Below, piece by piece: positions 9,443-18,684 of a stretch of 64,000 nucleotides of DNA (its first letter is position 1; the number at the start of each line of letters is the position of its first letter). The notes below the pieces were generated by a model. The model was not told the origin of the DNA and made no database searches. It saw only the letters and a program-made list of their open reading frames with translations. Origin of the DNA: Amorphus coralli DSM 19760 (GTDB lineage: Bacteria > Pseudomonadota > Alphaproteobacteria > Rhizobiales > Amorphaceae); NCBI RefSeq assembly GCF_000374525.1, contig NZ_KB894570.1, forward strand, positions 1 through 64,000. The letters run 5' to 3'. The translations under genes were made by a program, and so were the position numbers.

Positions 9443-10687
9443 ATGCTGGCCGGCAAGCGCATCCTGCTCGTGATCGCCGGCGGCATCGCGGCCTACAAGG
9501 TGCTGGAGCTGATCCGTCGCCTGAAGGAGCGCGGTGCCGGCGTGGTGCCGATCCTCACGCCGGCGGCGGAGGAATTCGTCACGCCTCTGACGGTCGGGGC
9601 GCTGGCGGGCGAGCCTGTTCACCGCGATCTCTTCGACCTGACCCGCGAAAGCGACATCGGCCACATCCGCCTGTCGCGCGACGCCGATCTCCTGGTCGTG
9701 GCGCCGGCCACCGCCGACCTGATCGCCAGGATGGCGAGCGGTTTCGCCAACGATCTCGCCACCACGGCGCTCCTTGCCACCGACAAGCCGGTGCTGATCG
9801 CACCGGCCATGAACCCGCGCATGTGGGATCATCCTGCCACCCGCCGCAACATGGCGCGACTGGTGGAAGACGGCGTCATGGTCGTCGGCCCCGGCGTCGG
9901 CGAAATGGCGGAGCGTGGCGAGGCGGGCACTGGCCGCATGGCCGAGCCGATGGAGATCCTGGCCGCCATCGAGGCCGCGTTCTCCGGCGAACCGGCGCTG
10001 ATCGGCGGGCCGAAGCCGCTTTCCGGTCGGCGCATGATCATCACGTCGGGCCCGACTCACGAGCCCATCGACCCGGTGCGCTATCTCGCCAACCGCTCGT
10101 CGGGGCGCCAGGGTCATGCCATTGCCGCCGCCGCGGCGCGCGCCGGCGCCGAGGTGACGCTGGTCTCCGGCCCGGTGACGATCCCCGATCCTGCCGGTGT
10201 CTCGGTGGTGCCGGTGGAAAGCGCTGCCGATATGCTGGCCGCCGTGGAAGCCGCGCTGCCGGCCGACATCGCGGTGATGGCGGCGGCCGTTGCCGACTGG
10301 CGCGTTGCAAGTGCGTCGGAGAAGAAGCTGAAGAAGCAGGCGAGCGGCGCGCCACCGATGTTGGAACTCGTGGAGAACCCGGACATCCTGGCTTCCATCG
10401 GCCGTCATCACACGCTGCGCCCGCGCCTGGTGGTGGGGTTCGCGGCGGAGACCAACGACCTGATCGAGAACGCCCGCTCCAAACTGGAGCGCAAGGGCGC
10501 CGACCTGATCGTGGCCAACGATGTCAGCCCGGAGACCGGCGTCATGGGGGGCGGCGACAACACGGTGCGGCTGGTCAGTGCGGCCGGGGTTGAGGACTGG
10601 CCGAAGCTTTCCAAGGACGAGGTGGCCAACCGGCTTGTCGCCCGCATCGCCGAGCTGCTGCCGGCCCCGGACGGGGAAGGGGCATGA
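9443..10687 (+). CDS. coaBC: Bifunctional phosphopantothenoylcysteine decarboxylase / phosphopantothenate-cysteine ligase
   Basis: CoaBC carries out two steps of coenzyme A synthesis: it couples 4'-phosphopantothenate to cysteine, then decarboxylates the product. The N-terminal flavoprotein (CoaC) domain has GGIAAYK and the substrate-binding APAMNPRMW. The C-terminal CoaB domain has [14 protein letters not shown] and NRSSGRQG, and a lysine-rich KKLKKQ segment. The length of 414 residues is normal. The stop overlaps the dut start by four bases (ATGA), so the two are probably translated together. Confidence 0.97.
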   Translation: MLAGKRILLVIAGGIAAYKVLELIRRLKERGAGVVPILTPAAEEFVTPLTVGALAGEPVHRDLFDLTRESDIGHIRLSRDADLLVVAPATADLIARMASGFANDLATTALLATDKPVLIAPAMNPRMWDHPATRRNMARLVEDGVMVVGPGVGEMAERGEAGTGRMAEPMEILAAIEAAFSGEPALIGGPKPLSGRRMIITSGPTHEPIDPVRYLANRSSGRQGHAIAAAAARAGAEVTLVSGPVTIPDPAGVSVVPVESAADMLAAVEAALPADIAVMAAAVADWRVASASEKKLKKQASGAPPMLELVENPDILASIGRHHTLRPRLVVGFAAETNDLIENARSKLERKGADLIVANDVSPETGVMGGGDNTVRLVSAAGVEDWPKLSKDEVANRLVARIAELLPAPDGEGA

Positions 10688-11154
10688 GCGGCCAGCCGAG
10701 CCTGATGGTGCGCCGGCTTCCGCACGGCGCCGATCTGCCGTTGCCGGCCTATCAGAGCGAGGCGGCGGCGGGCATGGACCTCCTTGCGGCCATCGATGCC
10801 GACGCCACGCTGGTGGTGGAGCCGGGCGCGCGCGTCCAGGTGCCGACCGGGCTGCAGATTGCCTTGCCGGCAGGCACGGAGGGTCAGGTTCGACCGCGCT
10901 CGGGGCTCGCCGCCCGCCATGGCCTGACGGTGCTCAACGCGCCCGGCACCATCGATGCGGACTATCGCGGCGAGGTGGGGGTGTTGCTGGTGAATCTCGG
11001 CGCGGAGCCGGTGACGATCTCACGCGGCGACCGCATCGCCCAGCTTGTAGTCGCGCCGGTGGTGCAGGTGACGGTGGCAGAGGCCGAGACGCTGCCGGAA
11101 ACGGTCCGCGGCGCGGGCGGCTTCGGCTCCACCGGCGGCATGACCCAGGCCTGA
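10684..11154 (+). CDS. dut: dUTP diphosphatase
   Basis: Dut hydrolyses dUTP to dUMP, keeping uracil out of DNA and feeding thymidylate synthesis. The 156-residue protein shows the trimeric dUTPase motifs in order: [43 protein letters not shown] and the C-terminal arm [10 protein letters not shown]. All catalytic residues appear intact. It overlaps coaBC by four bases, and the MoeB-like gene follows 55 bases downstream. Confidence 0.97.
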   Translation: MSGQPSLMVRRLPHGADLPLPAYQSEAAAGMDLLAAIDADATLVVEPGARVQVPTGLQIALPAGTEGQVRPRSGLAARHGLTVLNAPGTIDADYRGEVGVLLVNLGAEPVTISRGDRIAQLVVAPVVQVTVAEAETLPETVRGAGGFGSTGGMTQA

Positions 11155-11209
11155 CGCGGCGGTCGACCGGCGCGCTTGACCAGAACGCGCAGCGGGGGCA
11201 GATCAGGCC

Positions 11210-12004
11210 ATGAGCTTTTCTCCCGACGAGATCGAACGCTATGCCCGCCACCTGGTCCTGCCGGAGGTGGGCGGCCCCGGCCAACAAAAGCTGAAAGCCG
11301 CGCGGGTGCTGGTGATCGGCGCCGGCGGGCTTGGCTCTCCGGTCATCCAGTATCTCGCTGCCGCCGGCGTCGGCACCATCGGCATCGTCGACGACGACAT
11401 AGTGGCGCTCTCCAACCTGCAGCGCCAGATCCTGCACGGCACGGGGGATGTCGGCCGGGAGAAGGTGGCGTCCGCTTTCGACGCCGTGGGGCGCCTCAAC
11501 CCTCACGTCACGGTCGAGACCCACGCGACGCGGCTGACGGAGGAGGGGGCCCGGGCGCTGGTGGCCGACTACGACATCGTCGCCGATGGATCCGACAACT
11601 TCGCCACCCGCTACGCCGTCTCCGATGCCTGCTGCCTGGAGGGCCGGCCGCTGGTGACGGCCGCGGTCGGACGGTTCGATGGCTCGCTGACGACGCTTCG
11701 GCCGTTCGAGACCGGTCCGGGCGGCGCACCGAACCCGACCTATCGCTGCCTGTTTCCGAAGCCGCCCGCGGCCGGCGTCGTGCCGACCTGTGCCGAGGCG
11801 GGCATCCTGGGTGTGCTCACCGGCCTCGTGGGCACGCTGCAGGCGCTGGAGGTCCTCAAGGAGATTCTCGGTATCGGGCAGGGCCTTGTGGGGCGCCTGC
11901 TGCTCGTCGATGCGTTGTCGCTTCGCTTCGAGACGCTGGGCTATGCTTACGATCCGGCCAATCCGCTGACCGGCACCGGTCCGAGGTCCGGCGCGCCGGC
12001 CTAA
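11210..12004 (+). CDS. HesA/MoeB/ThiF family adenylyltransferase (probable molybdopterin-synthase adenylyltransferase)
   Basis: This 264-residue E1-like enzyme should adenylate the C-terminus of a small ubiquitin-like sulfur carrier (MoaD or ThiS). The nucleotide-binding VIGAGGLGSPV, the LQRQILHG segment and DGSDNFATRY are conserved. The catalytic-region cysteine is in VPTCAEAGILG. Compared with E. coli MoeB, one zinc cysteine is replaced (PTYRC instead of PCYRC) and the C-terminal CxxC pair is missing; the tail ends in NPLTGTGP. The zinc site therefore looks lost. No carrier-protein gene is adjacent, so MoaD versus ThiS cannot be decided. Confidence 0.88.
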   Translation: MSFSPDEIERYARHLVLPEVGGPGQQKLKAARVLVIGAGGLGSPVIQYLAAAGVGTIGIVDDDIVALSNLQRQILHGTGDVGREKVASAFDAVGRLNPHVTVETHATRLTEEGARALVADYDIVADGSDNFATRYAVSDACCLEGRPLVTAAVGRFDGSLTTLRPFETGPGGAPNPTYRCLFPKPPAAGVVPTCAEAGILGVLTGLVGTLQALEVLKEILGIGQGLVGRLLLVDALSLRFETLGYAYDPANPLTGTGPRSGAPA

Positions 12005-12126
12005 CCGCGCGGGTCCGACCGGAACCGAATTGTTGTGCTATACATTTATGCTGCTATGCGGCATGGGCGGGGGAGCAATTCCCGTCTCGTCGTGGCAGGC
12101 CCTGACGAGAACGGCTATCAGACCGC

Positions 12127-13398
12127 ATGAACAATCCGGATCCTTCCTCCTCCGCGCAGGCCGCCCCGCCGAGCCAGACTAGCACGCCCATCGGCATGCC
12201 GTTCGCGGAGTTCATCTCGCTGCTGGCGCTGATGATGGCGCTGACGGCCTTCTCCGTCGACATCATGCTGCCGGCCCTGCCGGAGATCGGTGATGCCTTC
12301 TCCGTCACCGACGAGAACCACCGCCAGCTGCTGGTCGGCGTCTACATGCTGGGCTTCGCGCTCGGCCAGATCATCTACGGCCCGTTCTCCGACCGCTTCG
12401 GGCGCAAGCCGATCCTCTATGTCAGCCTGACCGTCTACCTGGTCGGCACGGTGCTGTGCATGCTCGCCCCGGAATTCGGTCATCTTCTCATCGGCCGGCT
12501 GGTACAGGGCATCGGCTGCGGCGGCCCGCGGGTGATCGCCATCGCCATCGTGCGCGACCGGTTCGAGGGCCGGGGCATGAGCCGGGTGATGTCCTTCGTG
12601 ATGATGGTCTTCATCATCGTGCCGGTCATCGCGCCCTCCGTCGGCGGTGCCATCGGCGCGTTCGGTCCGTGGGTGTGGATCTTCGCCTTCCTGCTGCTCG
12701 TCGGCGTCGTGCTGTTCATCTGGGCCGGCCTCCGGCTGCCGGAGACCTGCCCTCCGGAAGACCGGACGCCGCTGACGCCGGCCGGTCTCTACCGGGCCGC
12801 GGCCACGGTGCTGACGACGCGTCAGACGGTGGGCTATGCCATGTCGCTCGGCTTCATGTTCGGCACGCTGATCGGGTACGTCAGTTCCGCCCAGCAGATC
12901 TACCAGGGCGTCTTCGGCCTTGGCGCCTCGTTCCCGATCTTCTTCGGGGCGGTTGCGATCTTCATGTCGGGTGCATCGCTCGCCAACGCCCGCCTGGTGG
13001 AGCGCCTCGGCATGCGGCGTCTTTCCCATAGCGCGCTGGTGGTGATGGCGCTGATCCTGTTCGTGCTGATGGTTCTGGACGAGATCGCGCCGGTTTCGCT
13101 GCTCACCTTCTCGGTCATGTTCGGCATGGCGTTCTTCTGCGTCGGGCTGATCCTGCCCAACTTCAACGCCATCGCCATGGAGCCGCTCGGCAAGGTGGCC
13201 GGCATGGCCTCGTCGCTGATCGGTGCCTACATGACCGGCATGGGCGCGATCCTGGGCACGCTTATCGGCCAGCAGTTCGACGGGACTGCGCAACCCCTGA
13301 CCCGGGGCCTTGCCGCCTTCGCCGTGGCGTCGCTGGTGGCGGTGTTCATCACAGAGCGTGGCCGGCTGTTCGGCGTCGGCGAGAGCCACAAGCGCTGA
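12127..13398 (+). CDS. Bcr/CflA family multidrug efflux MFS transporter
   Basis: This 423-residue integral membrane protein has about twelve hydrophobic segments and the major-facilitator motif A GPFSDRFGRKP after the second helix. The N-terminal FSVDIMLPALPEI and the VQGIGCGGPRVIAIAIVRD motif fit the Bcr/CflA drug:proton antiporter group (bicyclomycin, chloramphenicol and similar). The true substrate cannot be read from sequence. The gene stands alone with a 122-base upstream gap that is AT-richer than its surroundings (around 12028-12056), a possible promoter. Confidence 0.9.
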   Translation: MNNPDPSSSAQAAPPSQTSTPIGMPFAEFISLLALMMALTAFSVDIMLPALPEIGDAFSVTDENHRQLLVGVYMLGFALGQIIYGPFSDRFGRKPILYVSLTVYLVGTVLCMLAPEFGHLLIGRLVQGIGCGGPRVIAIAIVRDRFEGRGMSRVMSFVMMVFIIVPVIAPSVGGAIGAFGPWVWIFAFLLLVGVVLFIWAGLRLPETCPPEDRTPLTPAGLYRAAATVLTTRQTVGYAMSLGFMFGTLIGYVSSAQQIYQGVFGLGASFPIFFGAVAIFMSGASLANARLVERLGMRRLSHSALVVMALILFVLMVLDEIAPVSLLTFSVMFGMAFFCVGLILPNFNAIAMEPLGKVAGMASSLIGAYMTGMGAILGTLIGQQFDGTAQPLTRGLAAFAVASLVAVFITERGRLFGVGESHKR

Positions 13399-13472
13399 AC
13401 GCCGCCGGCCGCACGGGGCAGGGGACGCTTCCGGCGTCCATCGGCTCGCGCGGCTGCGGCATAGCGCCCGGC

Positions 13473-13490
13473 CCTTGATGCCAATCAAGG
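13473..13490 (+). promoter_or_regulatory. FixK/FNR-type box upstream of ccoGHIS
   Basis: CCTTGATGCCAATCAAGG is a perfect inverted repeat containing the canonical TTGAT-N4-ATCAA half-sites bound by FNR, Anr and FixK regulators. It lies 75 bases before the ccoG ATG. If it acts as a class II site centred at -41.5, transcription would start near 13523. Control of cbb3-oxidase maturation genes by low oxygen through FixK or FnrL is well established in alphaproteobacteria. Confidence 0.85.
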
Positions 13491-13565
13491 CGATCGGACC
13501 CCTTCGCGATCACAGTCGGTGCACCCTGGAACGGGTCTCAGGCGGACGGAACGATTGCGAAGGAC

Positions 13566-15026
13566 ATGACGATGCGCGCCGACACAGCGGGCGGGGGAGC
13601 GGCCGGCGACGGGCCGATGTACGTCGCGGCTAAGAAGATCTATCCGCAAGCCGTGCAGGGCCGCTTCCGCCGCATCAAGTGGGGTGTGCTCGCCGTCACG
13701 CTTGGCATCTACTACTTCCTGCCATTCGTGCGCTGGGACCGCGGCGCCAACGCGCCGAACCAGGCGCTGCTCATCGATATGGAGGGGCGGAGGGCCTATT
13801 TCTTCTCCATCGAGATCTGGCCGCAGGAGGTCTACTACCTCACCGGGCTGCTGATTCTCGCCTCGCTGATGCTGTTCCTCATCAATGCCGTGGCGGGCCG
13901 GATCTGGTGCGGCTATCTCTGCCCGCAGACGGTGTGGACCGACCTGTTCATGCTGATCGAGCGCTGGATCGAGGGCGACCGGCGCGAGCGCATGAAGCTC
14001 GACCAGCAGCCGATGAGCGCCCACAAGCTGGCCAAGAAGGGCATCAAGCACGTGCTCTGGCTGGCGATCGCCATGTGGACCGGCGGCGCGTGGATCCTCT
14101 ATTTCGGCGACGCGCCGACGATGGTGGTGAACCTGTTCACCGGCCAGGCGTCGCTTCTCACCTATGTCTTCGTCGCCATCCTGACGTTCACGACCTACTC
14201 GCTCGCCGGCATGATGCGCGAGCAGGTCTGCATCTACATGTGCCCGTGGCCGCGCATCCAGGCGGCGCTGACCGACGAATGGGCCCTCAACGTCACCTAC
14301 AAGACCGACCGGGGCGAACCGCGCGGCTCGCTGAAGGAGATGCAGAAGCGCGCCCAGCAGGGTCTGCCGGCGGGCGACTGCATCGACTGCTACCAGTGCC
14401 TGCACGCCTGTCCGACCGGCGTCGACATCCGCGACGGCCTGCAGCTCGACTGCATCCAATGCGGCCTGTGCATCGACGCCTGCGATACGGTGATGCAGAA
14501 GATCGGCCGTCCGACCGGATTGATCGGCTACGACACCGACATGAACCTGGCGCGCCGCGCCGAGGGAAAGCCGCCGATCTACAAGCTGATCCGCGCCCGC
14601 ACGGTGCTCTACGCTGCGATCATCGTCTTCGTGGGCTCGTTCATGCTCTACACGCTGACATCGCGGTCCTTCGCCGACATCAACGTCCTGCACGACCGCA
14701 ACCCGGTCTTCGTCAAGCTGTCCGATGGCGGCGTGCGCAACGGATACACGGTCCGCTTCCTCAACAAGCGGCCCATCGAGCGCACCTTCCTCCTGCGGGT
14801 CGAGGGACTGCCGGATACTGCCCGGGTCGAGGCCGTCGGCAATGCCGAGGCGGTGGGCAGCAACCCGCTCATCACGGTCGGGCCCGATCGCACCCGCGAG
14901 GTGCGTGTGCTGGTGTTCACGCCGGGTGGTGAGGCGCTTCCCGCCTCAACCGACGTGACCTTCCAGATCGTCGATCTCAAGGACGGCGAGCGGGCCACGG
15001 CCAGCGACAAGTTCATGACCGAGTAG
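13566..15026 (+). CDS. ccoG: cbb3 oxidase accessory protein CcoG (FixG/RdxA)
   Basis: CcoG is a membrane iron-sulfur protein needed for assembly of cbb3-type cytochrome c oxidase; it has been linked to copper reduction during cofactor delivery. The 486-residue protein has several membrane segments, the conserved GRIWCGYLCPQTVWTD motif, and a ferredoxin-like pair of 4Fe-4S motifs (CIDCYQCLHACP and CIQCGLCIDACD). A C-terminal immunoglobulin-like periplasmic domain follows. It heads the ccoGHIS operon and is preceded by a FixK/FNR box. The structural genes ccoNOQP are not adjacent upstream. Confidence 0.97.
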   Translation: MTMRADTAGGGAAGDGPMYVAAKKIYPQAVQGRFRRIKWGVLAVTLGIYYFLPFVRWDRGANAPNQALLIDMEGRRAYFFSIEIWPQEVYYLTGLLILASLMLFLINAVAGRIWCGYLCPQTVWTDLFMLIERWIEGDRRERMKLDQQPMSAHKLAKKGIKHVLWLAIAMWTGGAWILYFGDAPTMVVNLFTGQASLLTYVFVAILTFTTYSLAGMMREQVCIYMCPWPRIQAALTDEWALNVTYKTDRGEPRGSLKEMQKRAQQGLPAGDCIDCYQCLHACPTGVDIRDGLQLDCIQCGLCIDACDTVMQKIGRPTGLIGYDTDMNLARRAEGKPPIYKLIRARTVLYAAIIVFVGSFMLYTLTSRSFADINVLHDRNPVFVKLSDGGVRNGYTVRFLNKRPIERTFLLRVEGLPDTARVEAVGNAEAVGSNPLITVGPDRTREVRVLVFTPGGEALPASTDVTFQIVDLKDGERATASDKFMTE

Positions 15027-15100
15027 GCCGCCGGCATCCGTGTTCCTCCTGACTTGCGGGAGGCCACCCGCCGGAGGCACCTGATGCGAGGCAGAAACAG

Positions 15101-15634
15101 ATGACCACCATGTCCCTCCAGGAACGCTCCACCGGATTTCGCATCACCGGCCGCAAGGTCTTCCTCGCGCTGGTCGCCTTCTTCGGCATCATCACGGTAG
15201 CCAACGTCGTGATGATCTGGCTCGCCGTCGGCTCGTTTCCCGGCGTGGTCACCGAGAGTGCCTACAAGTCCGGTCGCGAGTACGCGTCCGTGCTGGAGGC
15301 GGCGGAAACCCAGCGTGCGCTCGGCTGGCGCCTGGACGAGCAGGTCGTCTCCTCCGGTCCAGCGGGAGGCGTTGCCATCCGGATCGACGCCAACGATCGC
15401 ACCGGCGCGCCGCTGTCCGGATTGTCCGTCGTCGCCACCCTGGCCAGCCCGACCCATGACGGGCTGGACCGGCGCGCGACCCTGCGCGAAGGCGAGGTCG
15501 GCCTGTACACCGGCACGGCCGAGGGGTTGCCCGCCGGCCAGTACGATCTGGCCATCGAAGCCACCTCGGGCAGCGGCGAGGTGTTCCGCTCGGTCAACCG
15601 GATCGTCCTGTCGGAGACCGGCGGGGCGCAATGA
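15101..15634 (+). CDS. ccoH: cbb3 oxidase assembly protein FixH/CcoH
   Basis: The 177-residue FixH family protein has one N-terminal membrane anchor (KVFLALVAFFGIITVANVVM) and a periplasmic domain. CcoH is a small assembly factor that stays with the cbb3 complex. It starts 75 bases after the ccoG stop and overlaps ccoI by four bases (15631-15634), so ccoH and ccoI are translationally coupled. An alternative ATG three codons inside is possible. Confidence 0.94.
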   Translation: MTTMSLQERSTGFRITGRKVFLALVAFFGIITVANVVMIWLAVGSFPGVVTESAYKSGREYASVLEAAETQRALGWRLDEQVVSSGPAGGVAIRIDANDRTGAPLSGLSVVATLASPTHDGLDRRATLREGEVGLYTGTAEGLPAGQYDLAIEATSGSGEVFRSVNRIVLSETGGAQ

Positions 15635-17883
15635 CCGCGGCGGAGCGCGACTGGAGTGCCTTTGCGGAGACCGGGGACGACGGCCAGCTGACCATGCAGC
15701 TCGCGGTCGACGGCATCCATTGCGCCGCCTGCATGACCACCATCGAACGCTCCCTGTCGGCCCTTCCGGGAGTGGAGCGGGCGCGGGTCAACCTCTCCAA
15801 CCGCCGCCTGGCCGTATCCTGGCGCCCCGAGGAGACCGATGGCGGAACCATCGTCTCCACGCTGGCCGACATCGGCTACGACGCCCGGCCGTTCGTGCGC
15901 GGCCAGATCGACGACGGCTACCGGCGGGAGCGCAACCGGCTGCTGCGCGCCATCGCCGTCGCCGGCTTCGCCGCCATGAACGTGATGCTGTTCTCTGTGT
16001 CCGTCTGGTCCGGCAACGTCACCGACATCACGCCGGAGACCCGGCTCCTGTTTCATTGGCTGTCGGCGCTGATCGCGCTTCCGGCCGCCGCCTATGCTGG
16101 CCAGACCTTCTATCGCAGCGCCTTTTCCGCCATCCGCCGCGGCCGGGTGAACATGGACGTGCCCATCGCGCTGGGTGTGATCCTGGCCATTGGGCTGTCC
16201 TTCTACGGCACGCTGACGGCGGGCGCGGACACCTATTTCGAGTCCGCCCTCATGCTCCTGTTCTTCCTGCTGGTGGGTCGGCTCCTCGACCATCTCATGC
16301 GCCGGCGCACGCGCACCTTCGCGGAAAATCTCGCCGCGCTGCGCGCCGAGACGGCGGTGCTTCTCGGCCCGGACGGGCATCTGCGCGAAGTGCCGGTCGG
16401 CCAGGTTTCGCCGGGCGCGCTCGTCCAGGTCGCCGCCGGCAGCCGCGTGCCCGTCGACGGGACGGTGGTGGAGGGGACCTCGGAGATTGACCAGTCGCTC
16501 GTCACTGGCGAGACGATGCTGGTGGAGATCGGCGCCGGTGACCGGGTCTTCGCCGGCACCCTCAACGGCGAGGGCGTGCTCACGGTGCAAGTGCAGGCGG
16601 CCGGTGAAGGGACGCTCCTCGACGAGGTGAACCGGCTGCTCGATCAGGCCATGACGGCGCGCTCGCAGTCGGTGGCGCTGGCAGACCGGGTGGCGCGCTG
16701 GTACGCGCCCGTGGTGCACGGCGCCGCACTCCTGACCTTCCTGGGCTGGCTGGCGCTGGGCGCGGGCGCCGAGCGCTCGCTGGTGGTCGCCATCACGGTG
16801 CTCATCATTACCTGCCCGTGCGCCATCGCGCTGGCCGTTCCGGCGGTCCAGGTGACGGCCGCCGGAGCCCTGTTCCGCAACCGTTTGCTGCTGCATTCCG
16901 GCGATGCGCTGGAGCGCCTCGCCGAGGCCGACACCGTTGTCTTCGACAAGACCGGCACGCTGACCACGCCGACCGCGCGGATCGCCAATGCCGGCGAGGT
17001 GCCGGAGGTGGCGCTGGAGGCGGCCCGGGCGCTCGCGGCGCGCTCTCGCCATCCCATATCCCAGGCCATTGCCGCCGGATCAAAGCCGGCCTCCGCCGTC
17101 CTTGAGGCATCCGAAGTGGCGGGGCAGGGGGTCACCGGCATCGTCGACGGCCACCGCGTCCGCCTCGGCCGTCCCGGATTCGTCGACGCCGAGGAGGAGG
17201 CCGCCGCCCTGGCGGACCGCTTCCCCGATGCCACCCTCGTTGGTGTCTCTGTCGATGGCTGTCGCCCGGCGGTGCTGGCCGTGCAGCAGGTTCTGAGGCC
17301 GGATGCGGCGGAGACCGTCGCCGAGCTCGGACGCCACGGCTTCCGGCTGGTGATCCTCTCCGGCGACCGAGGCCCCGCCGTTGCCCGGGTCGCGCAGACG
17401 CTGGGGATCACGGAGTGGCAGGGCGGGCTGAAGCCGGCCGAGAAGATCGCGGCGCTCGAAAGCCTGTCGGCCGAAGGGCGGAAGGTCCTGATGGTGGGTG
17501 ACGGGCTGAACGACGCGCCGGCGCTGGCCGCCGCGCACGTCTCAATGTCGCCGGTTTCCGCCGTCGATCTCAGCCAGGCCGCGGCCGACATCGTGTTTCT
17601 CGGGGAGCGCCTCGCGCCGGTGCCGCTGGCGCTTGCCATCGGTCGGCGCGCCCGCCGCATCATGTCGGAGAACCTGGCGCTCGCCCTGGTCTACAACCTG
17701 ATCGCGGTGCCGATCGCCGTGACCGGGAACGCCACCCCGCTGATCGCGGCGGTGGCCATGTCGGCCTCCTCCATCCTGGTGACGGCCAACGCGCTCAGGG
17801 CGCAGTCAGTGCGCACAGCGACGCCCGACCCGAGCACGGAGGTGGCGACCCGGAGCACTCGCACCGAGGCAGCACCGGCGTGA
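15631..17883 (+). CDS. ccoI: Copper-translocating P-type ATPase CcoI (FixI)
   Basis: CcoI is a P1B-type ATPase that exports copper to the periplasm for insertion into the CuB site of cbb3 oxidase. The 750-residue protein has an N-terminal heavy-metal domain with Cys31-x2-Cys34 (GIHCAACM), the transmembrane metal site Cys395-Pro-Cys397, the phosphorylation motif DKTGT with Asp439, and the hinge GDGLNDAPAL. These place it in the heavy-metal P-type group. Position between ccoH and ccoS identifies it as CcoI rather than a detoxifying CopA. It overlaps both neighbours by four bases. Confidence 0.97.
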   Translation: MTAAERDWSAFAETGDDGQLTMQLAVDGIHCAACMTTIERSLSALPGVERARVNLSNRRLAVSWRPEETDGGTIVSTLADIGYDARPFVRGQIDDGYRRERNRLLRAIAVAGFAAMNVMLFSVSVWSGNVTDITPETRLLFHWLSALIALPAAAYAGQTFYRSAFSAIRRGRVNMDVPIALGVILAIGLSFYGTLTAGADTYFESALMLLFFLLVGRLLDHLMRRRTRTFAENLAALRAETAVLLGPDGHLREVPVGQVSPGALVQVAAGSRVPVDGTVVEGTSEIDQSLVTGETMLVEIGAGDRVFAGTLNGEGVLTVQVQAAGEGTLLDEVNRLLDQAMTARSQSVALADRVARWYAPVVHGAALLTFLGWLALGAGAERSLVVAITVLIITCPCAIALAVPAVQVTAAGALFRNRLLLHSGDALERLAEADTVVFDKTGTLTTPTARIANAGEVPEVALEAARALAARSRHPISQAIAAGSKPASAVLEASEVAGQGVTGIVDGHRVRLGRPGFVDAEEEAAALADRFPDATLVGVSVDGCRPAVLAVQQVLRPDAAETVAELGRHGFRLVILSGDRGPAVARVAQTLGITEWQGGLKPAEKIAALESLSAEGRKVLMVGDGLNDAPALAAAHVSMSPVSAVDLSQAAADIVFLGERLAPVPLALAIGRRARRIMSENLALALVYNLIAVPIAVTGNATPLIAAVAMSASSILVTANALRAQSVRTATPDPSTEVATRSTRTEAAPA

Positions 17884-18062
17884 ACATCCTCCTGATCCTC
17901 ATTCCGGCCGCCCTGCTTCTCGGCCTTGTCGGGCTCGCGGCGTTCCTGTGGTCGCTGCGCACCGGCCAGTACGAGGACCTGGAAGGGGCCAAGTGGCGCG
18001 TCCTGTCCGACGACGACCTGCCGGAGGACGAGCGGCCACGCCACGACCCGGACCGGGACTGA
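17880..18062 (+). CDS. ccoS: cbb3 oxidase assembly protein CcoS
   Basis: This 60-residue protein has a single N-terminal membrane helix (ILLILIPAALLLGLVGLAAFLW) followed by the conserved LRTGQYEDLEGAKWR segment of the CcoS family. CcoS is required for cofactor insertion into cbb3 oxidase. The start is a GTG overlapping the ccoI stop by four bases. It ends the ccoGHIS operon. Confidence 0.95.
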   Translation: MNILLILIPAALLLGLVGLAAFLWSLRTGQYEDLEGAKWRVLSDDDLPEDERPRHDPDRD

Positions 18063-18152
18063 GCGCACGGGCAGGACTTGCCGGAGGAACCTTCCGGCCC
18101 GATGTGTCTTGTTTGGCTCATCGCCTTGTCCAACGCCCATTGGAGGCCCGCC

Positions 18153-18527
18153 GTGATCGAACCCAATCCCGACCATCCGATTGTCGTCGCCCCGTTTGCG
18201 GGAACCGTTGTCGTGGCGCATGGCGGCACCGTCATCGCCGAGACGCGCCACGCGCTCGCACTGCATGAATCCACGTATCCGGTCGTCTATTACGTGCCGA
18301 AGGCGGACGTGGCGCAGGCCTTCCTGGTGCCCTCCGATCACTCCACCCATTGCCCCTACAAGGGCGATGCCAGCTACTGGTCGGTGGAGATCGCCGGGAC
18401 GCGGATCGAGAACGCGGTGTGGAGCTACGAGCGGCCGCTGCCGGGCGTCTCTGCCATCAAGGACTATCTGGCGTTCTACCCGAAGAAGCTCACCGTCACC
18501 GCGACCGAGGCCGGCCGCGCGGCCTGA
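18153..18527 (+). CDS. DUF427 domain protein
   Basis: The GTG at 18153 is preceded by GGAGG at 18142-18146 and gives a 124-residue protein; an in-frame upstream ATG would add an unlikely leader. The sequence shows the DUF427 core: a beta-strand repeat around VVVAHGGTVIAET, then DHSTHCPYKGDASYW and ENAVWSYERPLP. The family is small, cytoplasmic and of unknown biochemical function. It follows ccoS after 90 bases but has no known connection with cbb3 oxidase. Confidence 0.88.
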   Translation: MIEPNPDHPIVVAPFAGTVVVAHGGTVIAETRHALALHESTYPVVYYVPKADVAQAFLVPSDHSTHCPYKGDASYWSVEIAGTRIENAVWSYERPLPGVSAIKDYLAFYPKKLTVTATEAGRAA

Positions 18528-18684
18528 GTGCGGATAGACCGGGCAGGCGCGGCAATCGAGACAATGTGATCCGGCCGATGTGGTTTCGTGAGGGGGCCTC
18601 CCACACGGTGCGTCTATCCTTGCGGCCTCCGGTCGCGGCAGGCGCACGGCGCGCCACCTGGCTGGGGGAGCCGGGAGGACACCC

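Noticed and set aside
15262-17052. A 596-codon open frame antisense to ccoH and ccoI
   Set aside because: Arg/His/Gly-rich translation without family features. ccoI on the plus strand has every P-type ATPase motif.
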